Origin: Prorocentrum cordatum
Lineage: Eukaryota; Sar; Dinophyceae; Prorocentrales; Prorocentraceae
Assembly: GCA_963575745.1 (NCBI GenBank)
Contig: CAUYUJ010009779.1
Location: forward strand, 124,001 to 188,000
Direction: 5' to 3'
DNA: 64,000 bases
Shown: one piece after another, positions 1-9,068 of the stretch
Layout of the letters: each line of letters opens with the position of its first letter
Position numbering within the stretch: position 1 is the first letter of the stretch
Position numbers and translations under genes: made by a program
Notes under the pieces: model-generated
What the model was told of the DNA's origin: nothing
Database searches by the model: none
Seen by the model: the letters and a program-made list of their open reading frames with translations, nothing else

Positions 1-680
1 CCATTGCGATCGGCTTCCGCCTCCGCCTCGACACCATGGTCGGGCCGGGCGAACGGGGGGGATAGCAAAGGGGGGGTTTGAGAATCAGCTCACGTAGCTG
101 ATCTTCCCGGCGCCTCCCGGCGGCGGCGGCGACTGTGTATCGAGGACTGGGCCCCTCGGAGGGGCAGAAACCAGCTGCATGCAGCAGATTTCGTAACCCC
201 CCCTTCTCCTATCCCCCCCCTTTCGTCCGGCCCGACCACCACGACCGCACCGAAGCCCTACCCCGACTACCGCACCGCATCCGCGCCGGGCCTGGCAACG
301 GCGGCCCGACGATGGACCGACAGGACGCAAGGCACGCGCGCCGACCATTGCGATCGGCTTCCGCCTCCGCCTCGACAACATGGTCGGGCCGGGCGAACGG
401 GGGGGACAGCAAAGGGGGGTTTGAGAATCAGCTCACGTAGCTGATCTTCCCGGCGCCTCCCAGCGCCGGAGGCGACTGTGTATCGAGGAATGGGCCCCTC
501 GGAGGGGCCGAAACCAGCTGCATGCAGCAGATTGTAACCCCCCCCTTCTCCTAGACTTCCGCACCGCATGTTGGTGGATCACACCATAACGGGGGGGATA
601 GCGGGGGGGGTCACCACGTTGAGACCGAGGAATGGGCCCCTAGGGGCAGAAACCAGCTGCATGCACCGTAACCATCCCCT
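1..680 (+). repeat. Tandem 344-bp repeat (family A), two copies plus a decayed third
   Basis: The opening CCATTGCGATCGGCTTCCGC recurs at 345, giving a 344-bp period. Both copies carry the block GAGAATCAGCTCACGTAGCT followed by GGGCCCCTCGGAGGGG and CCAGCTGCATGCAGCAGATT. The second copy breaks off near 555, and a more decayed third follows to about 680. Related pieces lie at 1170-1290, 20270-20400 and 41780-42000, so this is a dispersed family that has also duplicated in tandem. No convincing protein is seen. Confidence 0.8.
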
Positions 681-1454
681 CCACCTGAGATCGGGACCTT
701 CTTCCCGCGGTGGAGTCACACCGCCGATATTGGTGCTGGTTTCAACCTCTAGGCCTGCGACCTTTCGTCTGGCCCGAACTCTCCGTACGGCAGGTTCTTG
801 CCGTGTCGACCCTGGCGTTGGTTCCTGACACCGCGCTGGATCCTTCAACCTTGAACGATCGGCCGTCTCCGCAACGTCCGATCGTTCAACATCGACCGAT
901 TCTGGGCCGCCGGCGGCGTTCAACGTTGAACGTCGGCGGCGGGGTCGCCGCCGGTCGACACGACGCGAACCTACCGTAGTCGAACTCTTCGCATGCCCTC
1001 GCCCAGCCTTCCACTCCCGGGCCCTGCGCAGAGCCTCCCCTCTCGGAGGCCCCCCCCCCCAAAAAACTCCCTCTCGGATCCTGCGCCCCTCCCCCCCAAA
1101 GCCCCCCCCCTCCCAAAAACACACACCAAAACCCCCCCCCCGGGCCCTGGCCCGAACTCTCCGTACGTACCCACCTCGACCGCACCGAAGCCCCACCCCG
1201 ACCACCGCACCCGCGCCGGGCCTGGCAAAACGGCGGCCCGACGCTGGACCTATAGGGGACTACAGGGCACGCGCGCCGACCAGGGCGACCGGCCTCCGCC
1301 GGGAGCGGCCGGGAGGGGGGCGCCCAAGAGGGGGGTGTGCAAGTCATGAAAACTGGACCCTCAAAATCCAGGGCGCGCTCGTCAAAAAAACGTCGGCAGA
1401 CCCGAGTTCCGGCTTACTCGGGTCTTGCGTTTCCCTGAAACAAGGCCGTCTCGG

Positions 1455-1650
1455 CAGCGGCCAAGAGGGGGGTGTCCAAGAGGGGGGGGTGCAAATCATG
1501 ACCGGCGGCATGTGCGCGGCCCAGCGGGGGGGCCAGGGACGCGATGACACAAGAACAGGCGCCAGGAGAACTGAGGAAATATCATGGCCCCCATGATATC
1601 TACCCCCCCCAAGTCATCACCCCCCTCTTTGCCGCCCCCGATTCCGCCTC
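1455..1650 (+). repeat. Dispersed repeat family B, copy 1
   Basis: This 195-bp stretch opens with AAGAGGGGGGTGTCCAAGAG and contains GGCGGCATGTGCGCGGCCCA. It ends at CATCACCCCCCTCTTTGCCG. The same order of blocks is found at 22850-23045, and its opening alone at 52977-53000. Long G and C runs make the copies vary in length. Function unknown. Confidence 0.75.
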
Positions 1651-1684
1651 CGCCTCGACACCATGGGCCGGGGACGCACTGACC

Positions 1685-1795
1685 TGGGTCGATGCAAACT
1701 CGGGCCAGCCGGGCTCTGCAGGATCCTGCAAGATCCGGCGCTCCGGCGGACCCCTGCTTGCACTGACCCCCGTCCCTGCCAGACTGAACGGGGCC
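1685..1795 (+). repeat. Dispersed repeat with GGATCCTGC palindromes, copy 1
   Basis: The segment CTCTGCAGGATCCTGCAAGA then CCGGCGCTC and GACCCCTG recurs in the same order at 40575-40705. The core AGGATCCT is self-complementary. Nothing coding is seen. Confidence 0.6.
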
Positions 1796-1892
1796 GGGAG
1801 CGGCAAGCCCGAGCCTCCTGCATCTGGCCGACGAGCCGGGACTGGTAGTCCTGCAGCGGGGGGCTCGGGCTCGGAAGCGGCAGCCAGTTACT

Positions 1893-2056
1893 GTCGGCGG
1901 CGAGCGAGGGGGGGAGAAGAGGAGACGGAGGCTGCCTTCTCAGAAGGCGCCGGGGCTTCTCAGCAGCCTTCGCGCCTCCTGAGAAGTGCTCTGCGTCCTC
2001 GGGGAAGCACTCGAGCGCTTCTCAGAAGGCCGGGGGGGCTCCCTGCTCGCCGCCGA
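1893..2056. mobile_element. Foldback/MITE-like element, TCGGCGGCGAGC family, copy A
   Basis: The ends are inverted repeats: GTCGGCGGCGAGC at 1893-1905 and GCTCGCCGCCGA at 2045-2056. The interior holds several CTTCTCAGAAGGC palindromes. Two more copies with the same ends and palindromes lie at 19167-19371 and 45139-45311. No transposase is present, so it would be non-autonomous. No clear target duplication was seen. Confidence 0.7.
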
Positions 2057-2061
2057 TCCTA

Positions 2062-2256
2062 GGGGAACAAAAAGTGACATAAACATAAAAGCTCGGAGGT
2101 CCGCGCGGATTTCTCGGATCGGCGCTGGGGCCCCCCGGCGGCGCCTCCGGCGCCGCCCCTGGCGCGCTCCGCGCGCCAGGGAGGGGGGTCCAGCGCCGAT
2201 CCGAGAAATCCGCGCGGACCTCCGAGTTTTTATGCTTGTGCGACTTTTTGTTCCCC
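2062..2256. mobile_element. Long-hairpin foldback element, GGGGAACAAAAAGT ends
   Basis: Arms of about 65 bases are nearly perfect inverted repeats: GGGGAACAAAAAGT at the left pairs with ACTTTTTGTTCCCC at 2243-2256. Inward of these, CGGAGGTCCGCGCGGAT pairs with its complement. The loop holds two further hairpins, GGCGCCTCCGGCGCC and CTGGCGCGCTCCGCGCGCCAG. A shorter relative lies at 22258-22362. The element directly abuts the previous one. Confidence 0.8.
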
Positions 2257-2331
2257 CAGATCCTCTGTCTGTGCACCGCCGCCCTCGCTGGCCAGGGCCG
2301 CCTGCGGCCCTGGGCGGCGCGCGCACCCTCT

Positions 2332-2558
2332 TGGACGCCCGAAATATCCGGGGTAACTCGGGTCCGGGGTAACTCGGGTTTGGATTCCCGGAAAAGGAAC
2401 CCGAGTTAGCCCTGACCCGAGTTACCCCTGATGATTCGGGGCTCTGGACGCCCGAAATATCCGGGGTAACTCGGGTCCGGGATAACTCGGGTTCGGAATC
2501 CCGAAAAACGAACCCGAGTTAGCCCTGACCCGAGTTACCCCTGATGATTCGGGGCTCT
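2332..2558. repeat. Two tandem 113-bp hairpin units
   Basis: GGACGCCCGAAATATCCGGG begins two successive units with a 113-base period. In each unit GGGGTAACTCGGGT pairs with ACCCGAGTTACCCC, so every unit can fold into a cruciform. A related short hairpin (AGACCCGAGTT/ACTCGGGTCT) lies near 1400-1426. Confidence 0.75.
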
Positions 2559-2559
2559 G

Positions 2560-3400
2560 ACACCCTCCTCGCCCGCCTCGGCCTCGGCCAGCGGGGTCCA
2601 CGGCCGTCGCGGTGCCGGCAGGAGCGTGGGCCGCGGAACAAAGGGGGCCTTTCTGGTCACGGCGAGCCGCGACCCCGCTCCTCCTCCTCCTCCTCCTCCT
2701 CCTCCTCCTCCTCCTCCTCCTCCTCCTCCTCCTCCTCCTCCTCCTCCTATTCAGCCCGCGGCCCCAAGACCAGAGCATCCCCTGAGCCCTGGCGGAATAA
2801 AAGTCGGAGCTGGTAGTCAGGGCTCGGGACTCCTGGCTGGGGCCAGCGGCGACGTCGGCGCCCATGAGGCCGCATCAACCCACTGAAGGCGGCGATGCCG
2901 ATCACGGCGCAGGCGCCGGCAACGACTACGCCGGCTCCCCCCGTCTCCTTGACCGCTCCTGGAGCGCGTCCTGACCTTCAGTTTGAAGCGGATCCAGCTG
3001 TGGCCGCGCCCCCCCCCCCCCCCCCCCTCCAAGAAGGGCAGAAGACATCTATCCTCCAGATTGTTTGTTTGGCCTGACTGACTGAGCCATTACATGAGCG
3101 GAATTTGTTCGCAGCGTCCCTCGCGGCTCGTTCGCGGCCCGCCGTTCACGGTCCTACTTGCTCGTCCTCCTCGCTACAGGGCTCCACCTCTCCTTCTTCT
3201 TCTTCCTCCTCCTCCCTACAGGGCTCATCCTCCCTACACGTCCTCATCCACGTCCTCATCCACGTCCTCGTCCTCGTCCTTGTCCTCCTCCTCCTCCTCC
3301 TCCTCCTCCTCCTCCCTACAAGGCTTATTCTCCCTGCGCGTCCTCGTCCTCCTCCCTCCTTACCCTCCTCCTCCTCCTCCTCCTCCTTAATTCCATCCTC
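2560..3400. other. Gene-free stretch with (TCC)n tracts
   Basis: A pure CTC/TCC run covers about 2678-2748, a C run lies near 3010-3028, and an interrupted TCC tract with CCTCATCCACG variants covers 3184-3400. The reading frames here are arginine, serine or proline runs created by the repeats. I see no gene. Confidence 0.7.
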
Positions 3401-3403
3401 CTC

Positions 3404-4130
3404 CATTCCTTTCCTTATAAACAACTTCTCCCTGTCGCACCCCGTGGCCAGTTTTTAGTGCGGGCCGGGCGTTCCGCCTGAGACTTGAGGGCGAATCGTT
3501 TTCAAAATGTGCCTCTCGCCTGAGCGCCGCGCACATGCGTTCTAAGAATTTGCAAAACTTTCACGCATGGGGGGCGGTTCCTTTTCAAACTGTGGTTCTC
3601 GCCTTAACGCCGCGCACATGCGTTGCAAAAGTGTGCAAGCGCTTCACGGATGGAGGGCGGGTCGTTTTCAAAATGTGGTGATCGCCTTAGCGCCGCGGCC
3701 ATTCGTTGTGAAACATGTGCAAGGGCTTCACGGATGAGGGCGGGTCGTTTGCAAACATGTGGTTCTCGCCTTAGCGCCGCGCACACTCGGATTAATACTT
3801 GCAAGAATTTCACGGGTTGAGGGCGGTTCCGATTCAACATGTGGTTCTCGCCTTAGCGCCAAGCGCTGTGCAGTAGTTTCACAGACCAGATCCCCATGGC
3901 CGGCGTAGAGGAAATGGTGTTTTGGACGGGTTCAGGACTATGGGGGTCCAACAATTATGTTGATTCGCGGTGTTGAGGTCCCAAGAATGGCGTTCTGGCA
4001 CGAAATAGGATCGTCAAGACGCAACAACTAGGTTATTCCGTGGCGTTGCAATACCGCGTGCAATGTTTATGCATGCTTCAGGGTCTTCGAAAAGGTGTCT
4101 TCGAACGAAACAATGTCCTCAATGGAAATG
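3404..4130 (+). repeat. Family C element with ~84-bp minisatellite, copy 1
   Basis: The element opens with ATTCCTTTCCTTATAAACAA and a segment ending GGGCGTTCCGCCTGAG. About five units of an 84-bp minisatellite follow (3484-3890), marked by GCCTTAGCGCCGCGCACA at 3518, 3602, 3686 and 3770. A unique tail then contains CGCGGTGTTGAGGTCCCAAG. Copies with the same opening, array and tail occur reversed at 5299-6072 and forward at 45981-47065. All three are preceded at the opening by a pyrimidine-rich simple repeat. No protein or terminal repeats are seen. Confidence 0.8.
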
Positions 4131-4199
4131 AATCGTTATAGGGGCCTGTGGAGAGGGAGATTGGAGGAAGGGTTTAATCCAACACCGTTGGTGACTCTT

Positions 4200-4312
4200 T
4201 CTCCTCCTCTTCCTGCTCCTCCTCCTCCTCCTCCTTCTCCTCCTCCCTCCCCCTCCTCCTCCTCCTCCTCCTCGTCCTCCTCCTCCTCGTCCTTCTCCTC
4301 CCTGGTCGTCCT
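4200..4312 (+). repeat. (TCC)n microsatellite
   Basis: Nearly uninterrupted CTC/TCC repeats with a few T and G changes. Confidence 0.9.
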
Positions 4313-4314
4313 CC

Positions 4315-4643
4315 TCAGCGCCAAAGCTTGCACAGCGGGTGGCCCGCGAGGCGGGGCGCCGCGCATCCTTCTCGACGGCCCTGCGCCACTCCCGCTCCAT
4401 GGTCTCCTGCGGGCCGCCGAGGCGGCGCCATGGCAGGAGGTCCCAGGTATCACTGGCCACGGCCGCGTAAGACGGGGCTGCCACGGACCGCGCAAGATCA
4501 TCTTTCGTTCCCGCATGCCTCACAGTGTGCAAATCTCGCACCTCGTCCCAATGTACAATGCCCTGGTTGCTGGGGCGCTGGGCCATACAAAAAAACGCGG
4601 CGGCTGTGTTCTTGCTCGGCCTGCCAGGGAAAAGGCCGAACAC
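4315..4643 (-). CDS. Protein-like fragment of unknown function
   Basis: One minus-strand frame is open across this non-repetitive stretch and reads like a natural protein (GIVHWDEVRDLHTVRHAGTK, SYAAVASDTWDLLPWRR). Downstream it runs into the (TCC)n tract and becomes glycine/arginine filler. It lies between the two opposed family C copies, so it could be cargo of a composite element, one exon, or a retroelement scrap. There is no recognised domain, and start and end are uncertain. Confidence 0.3.
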
Positions 4644-4818
4644 TGCTCAAAACCACAAAACCCCTTTTCCTCAAGTCTCCGGTTCCTCTCAACTCATCCG
4701 ATGCCCCAACATCCGCTCCAAATCTGCCCCAGGATCCCCCCGGGGGCCACGACTGTTTCTAGCCGCGCCCAGCCGTGGCGGATAAAACTAGACTCCTTGG
4801 AACTGCGCTGGACCCTCC

Positions 4819-4897
4819 TTCCTGGCGCGCGAAGCGCGCCAGGGGCGGCGCCGGAGGTGCCGTCTCTTTTTGGCGGCGCCTCCGGCGCCGCCAAAAA
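4819..4897. repeat. Two adjacent GC-rich hairpins
   Basis: CCTGGCGCGCGAAGCGCGCCAGG and then TTGGCGGCGCC/GGCGCCGCCAA fold back. The same two modules form the loop of the foldback element at 2062-2256, and the first recurs near 31936-31975. Confidence 0.7.
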
Positions 4898-5021
4898 ATC
4901 AATGTCAATGCAATTTGTTCTTCTTCGGATGACGATTTCAAGGCGCGCCAAACCGTGGCGGCGAGAACCTCCCGAACCACCAAACGACGACGAAACTGTC
5001 GACGACGGCGGCGAAGCCACG

Positions 5022-5215
5022 GAGATGAGGAGGAGGAGGAGGAGGAGGAGGAGGAGGAGGAACAGGAGGAGGAGGAGGAGGAGCAGCAGCAGGAGCAGCA
5101 GAGGGGGAGGCGGAGGAAGGGGGAAAGGGAGGAACACAGTAGAGGAGGAGGAGGAGAAGGAGGAGGACGAAAAGGAGGAGGAGGAAGAAGAGGAGAAGGG
5201 GGAGGAGGAGGAGAA
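5022..5215 (+). repeat. (GGA)n microsatellite
   Basis: GGA/GAG repeats with scattered CAG and GGG interruptions. This is the complementary simple repeat to the (TCC)n at 4200-4312, on the other side of the central segment between the family C copies. Confidence 0.9.
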
Positions 5216-5298
5216 CCGTTGTACACCCAAGAATAATCGACGATGTTGGAATACATTTTGCCTCCAAGCTTCCTTTTCCATAGGCACCTACAACGGGC

Positions 5299-6072
5299 AT
5301 TTTCCATTAAAGAGACCGCCTCGTTGAAGACAACCGTTTGAAAACCCTGAAACATGCCAAACCCTTTTTTTCTCGGGTTTGTAACGCCGCGGATAAATCT
5401 AAATCGCGCGAAAACGCCACTGTTGGGATTTCAACACCGCGAGCCAACGTCTGTTGCACCCGCATAATCATGACCCCTTCCAAAACATGATTTCTGGCAC
5501 GTTGACCATGGGGATCCGTGCGGCCCTTGCACATTAATGTACAGAACAAAACAAACGAATGTGCGCGGCGCTGAAGCGAACACCATTATGAAAAAAAACG
5601 CCTTCAATTCGTGAGGCTCTGAAAAACGGACGCGTGCGGCGCCAAAGCGACAAACCATACGTTGAAAGGGAAACGCCCTCATACCGTGAAGCCCTTGTGA
5701 ATGTTGAATGCGAGTGCGCGAGGCGCGAAAGCGAGAACCGCATTTTGAAAAGGAGCCGCCCTCAATCCGCAAAGCTCTTGATTCTTCGGTGTTTTAAGAA
5801 CGCGCGTGACGCTAATGCGGCGGCCACATTTTGAAAACGCCCACCCTCCATCCGTGAAGCTCTTGTAAGTTTGAAAACGAACGTGCCCGGCGCTAAGGTG
5901 AGAACCGCAGTTTGAAAACGGCCCGCCCTCCATCTGTGAAACAGTTAATTGCCCAACCTTAAGCTTCATAATCATAAGCGGTGAGGAACTCTCATGCGAA
6001 ACGCCTGGTCAGCCCTAACAATTGGCCTCGGGGTGCGACAGGGGGACATTGCTTGCAAGGGAATTGAATGGA
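5299..6072 (-). repeat. Family C element with ~83-bp minisatellite, copy 2 (inverted)
   Basis: Read on the minus strand it repeats copy 1: the opening lies at 6072-5992, about five minisatellite units at 5965-5545, and the tail with CGCGGTGTTGAAATCCCAAC down to 5299. A purine-rich (GGAGAA)n tract at 6075-6155 takes the place of the pyrimidine tract beside copy 1. Copies 1 and 2 form a ~2.7-kb inverted structure around 4131-5298. Confidence 0.8.
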
Positions 6073-6149
6073 AGAGAAGGGGAAGGAGAAGGAGAAGGAG
6101 AAGGAAAAGGAGAAGGAAAAGGAGAAAGAGGAGGAGGAGGAAGAGGAGG

Positions 6150-7637
6150 AGGAGGTGCGTCCATCCCAACCCCGCGTGTTCTCCCTGCAGCAACCGCCTG
6201 GGCCCAGCATGCCTCCTGGCTAGCACCTTGGCCCGCGCCTCGAGGAGATTGGAGATATTCAGCATCCGCGGAGAATTCCCGATCTTATTGAAAGCGTGGA
6301 ACAGCAGATCAAGAGCAACAACTCAAATGCAAAGCGAATCTATATCATCAGGCAACTTTAGAGGGCGCGACCTTTCAGGCACGCTCAACTCGGCATGCGC
6401 AGGCGGCAAGAAACGAATAATGTCAGCAACGACGGGATCACACATAGGACAGGAGCGCAGTGGATAATGTTATCTCCGCAAGCATTCACACGGCCAAAGA
6501 AGCATCTCGCGGGGCCCTGGTGATACCCTCGCGTCTCGCACCATTCATTGCGCAACGACTTGAAAAGACTACACAGTATGGAAGCTGGCATTCTCTGACC
6601 TAACCTACCCTATGAACAGCTGGGTTCCCATTTCAAGTCTCACTTCATCATGTCCGAAAAATTATTGGGTTCTCGGTATCAGAGCTTCGCGCGCGGCTTG
6701 AGAAGGGGCGCTAACTGGGGGGCTGTTCAAGGCAGCTGCCGGGGAATCGCGCGTCTCGGGGTGTTCGGACATCCTGGGGGGCCTGGCCCAACAGCTGAAC
6801 AATTTTGTCGATGTGGAACAGCGGGGGCTGCTGAAACAAAGAAGAGAAGGAGCGGGCAACAACGTAATCGTCGGAGTCGGCTATCGCATTATACCACTGG
6901 ATCAACTTCGTGTACATCTCACTTCTTCGGGAAATACGATATCTCGCCGCCGCGCGCACCTGCAGCATCTGCGGCAAGTGCAGCTTGATCCACAAGCTCT
7001 CGCGATCAAAGAAGGCCGCTCGGGGCACCGCGCGACGCGGCCCGTTGACGAGCAGCTGGAGGCACTCGTCCTCCAGACGAAGCATGGCAGGCGGAGGCTC
7101 AAACAACTGCACAAGCAACTGCGCGACTGTGATCGCAAGACGGCCTTGTAGCTGAGGATGGGCTCCACGAAGCCGAGACCGAGCCCTCGAATCCCCCTCG
7201 GCCCCCTCGCGAACTTAATCATCGGATCCCTCAAACTCACCTCGCCCCCATCACGGCCGACATATGTACACCAGGATGCACCCAATTCGTTCGCGCGCAA
7301 ATGCTTCCAAGATCCAAGCCCACCTCGCCGAACCGGTCCCGAATATAGGAACCAGGATAGGTCTTCCATATACACGATTCCAATCTCCTTACTGTTGAGA
7401 TAGAAACCTGCGGCCAGCGCGCGCTGAGCCACGATGGCCAGCACCGCAGGGGCAATCGCAGACAGGTCCCGCGAGCCGCGCGTTGGATCGTTCGCGAAAC
7501 CACGCAGACAGGAAACTGGCGGAGGAACAGCGCTGTAAAGGGCGCGGACTACAGGGTCTAGGGAGAGCGAAAAGATCGAACCTTGGGCGGGGCATCCTTG
7601 TTTAATCCCCAAGGAGATCTCGAAATCAAGGAAACGT

Positions 7638-7673
<36 letters not shown>

Positions 7674-8105
7674 CGCGATAATAATGCGAATGCGAAAATA
7701 AAGAAACCGCAGAGCCCGCATAATGCAATCAGGAATTCCCATCGCTTCCAGGGCCCACCAAGTCCACCCGTGGTTCAGATGGGAAAGCAACCCGGACATC
7801 CAGAACACCAGCACTCTTCCGAAGCACGATGCCAGACCGCCAACTTGGAGGTGGCTTCGAAAACGTTGTCGATCAATTAACGACGGAGAACAAAACCGCG
7901 CCGTGGGTCGGCGCGCGAGAGAGACGCCTGTTTCGCTGGTCCCAATTAATCCACCCACGATGTATTATATTTCCCGTGTTCCCGCAGGCATATCTGTCGA
8001 GTCTCTGGCGGGCAGGAAACCGCTCGTCGATGGACTACGGGATCCCCCCCTGGGAATGAAAGCCGCCGAGCACTCGTTAAAAGCGACGCCGCCCGCCTCG
8101 ACTGC
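6150..8105 (-). pseudogene. Decayed non-LTR retrotransposon reverse transcriptase
   Basis: Several minus-strand frames together give the order of a LINE reverse transcriptase. Near 8080 lies FIPRG (finger region). TWWALEAMGIPDCIMRALRF follows around 7770. GIKQGCPAQGS at 7612-7580 matches the QGxP motif, and FANDP near 7500 stands where FADD is expected, so one catalytic aspartate has changed. Near 6520-6460 CFFGRVNACGDNIIHC resembles the C-terminal zinc-binding motif of such elements. Frames shift at least four times, and a 33-base C run interrupts the palm domain. No endonuclease is seen upstream, so the copy looks 5'-truncated. Confidence 0.7.
7639..7671 (+). repeat. Homopolymer run of 33 C inside the reverse transcriptase
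   Basis: The run separates the frame containing ALEAMGIPDCIMRALRF from the frame containing GIKQGCP. It reads as glycine codons on the coding strand. Its exact length is likely unstable and may be mis-sequenced. Confidence 0.9.
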
Positions 8106-8219
8106 GAGGGGGCGACGGCCAAGGCGGGCGCCCGACGGCGTCGAAAACGGCGGAGCGCACCGAAGAGGGACGCGGAGAAGCAAGAAAAGGGGCACCCCCA
8201 CGAGTTTGAAGGCTCTCCA

Positions 8220-8430
8220 GGGGCCCCCCTGACGCCGAGAAGGTTCCAAAAGAGGCCGGCCAGACGGCCGAAGATGGACCCGGGGGACCTTCGGGGAGGT
8301 CTGGGAGGCCTTGCACGGCGATTCCAACGTGGCCGGAGAGGCCTCAGGAGCGGCGCAAAATGCAAGAAGCGCCCAAGACGGCCCAAGAGGCGCCCAAGAC
8401 GGACACAAGAAGGGGGCCACGAACTGAAAA
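8220..8430 (+). repeat. Degenerate short-period repeat (CCAAGA-GGC type)
   Basis: Units such as GCCCAAGACGGC and GCCCAAGAGGCGC recur with a 10-12 base spacing. The same degenerate unit fills 47160-47690 and 49170-49740, with small patches at 20165-20235 and 34250-34400. Confidence 0.6.
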
Positions 8431-8504
8431 TCCCAGCTCTGCGCCGCGAGAGGGGCGCCCGGGGCGCCTCCAGAAGTCGCCCCCGCACGGAGCGAAAAAC
8501 TGGA

Positions 8505-8900
8505 GGCACCTTAGGGTGGGGACAGATGCAGCAACCACCGACCTTGAGGCAGGTGCAATGCGTGGGCGCCTCGGAGCGCACGCAGATCAGGACGCGCTCG
8601 GCCTTGTGGCCTCCCACGGCCCAGCGCTTCTGCTCCTCGGGCTGCCGGGCGGCGGGTTCGTCCTCGCCCTGGCCCTCTCGAGCCCGGGCGACGGCCGCCG
8701 TGGGCTCGACCGCCCGAACGGTCTCGGGGACGCCCGCGCGCTCCTCGATCTCGCCCAACAGCGCGTGCAATGTGCCCAGCTCGAGGGCGTCGCCCTTGAC
8801 GATCTGCTCGCAGTTCATGATCGCGTACTCCTTGGTGAGCTCGGTGCGGCGAGCCAGTTTGGTCTGTCTGGCGCCAGTCGAGCTTGCGCGGCTTGGGGAA
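8505..8900 (-). CDS. Protein-like exon of unknown function
   Basis: One minus-strand frame is open and reads naturally, with ELTKEYAIMNCEQIVKGDAL and LGTLHALLGEIEERAG, then an alanine/glutamate-rich linker and a cysteine-rich end (CTCLKVGGCCICPHP). It lies downstream of the open frame ending at 9067 and may be a late exon of the same gene. Edges are not determined. The cysteines could bind a metal, but no known pattern fits. Confidence 0.4.
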
Positions 8901-9011
8901 CTTCTAGTCCTGCTCGATCGTGATCTGTGGCGCTTGGGACTCACCGGCGCTCGTCAGCTTCCGCCAACGTCCGCTTTGTGGCTTCAAGCTTCCGCCGTCG
9001 CTTTCGCCGTC

Positions 9012-9068
9012 AGCATTCCGCTCGCTTCCGCTTGCTTCCGCCGCCGCAGGCGGAAGCAGGCGGAAGCT
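9012..9068. repeat. GC-rich hairpin
   Basis: CGCTTGCTTCCGCC and GGCGGAAGCAGGCGG fold on each other around a GCCGCA loop. It sits at the end of the 9067-10647 frame. Confidence 0.6.

Noticed and set aside
2422-2865. Arginine- or serine-rich frames through (TCC)n
   Set aside because: They are produced by the triplet repeat; all three frames on each strand stay open and none has non-repetitive support. The same holds for 30.5-33.4 and 50.1-51.3 kb.
3484-3890. Regular ~84-bp repeats as a CRISPR array
   Set aside because: Units are diverged along their whole length with no conserved repeat/variable spacer split, there are no cas genes, and the setting is eukaryotic.
4095-5327. 410-codon plus-strand frame
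   Set aside because: It begins in the family C tail and passes through TCC, hairpins and GGA. Its middle is antisense to the more protein-like minus frame, and no unit reads as a natural protein.
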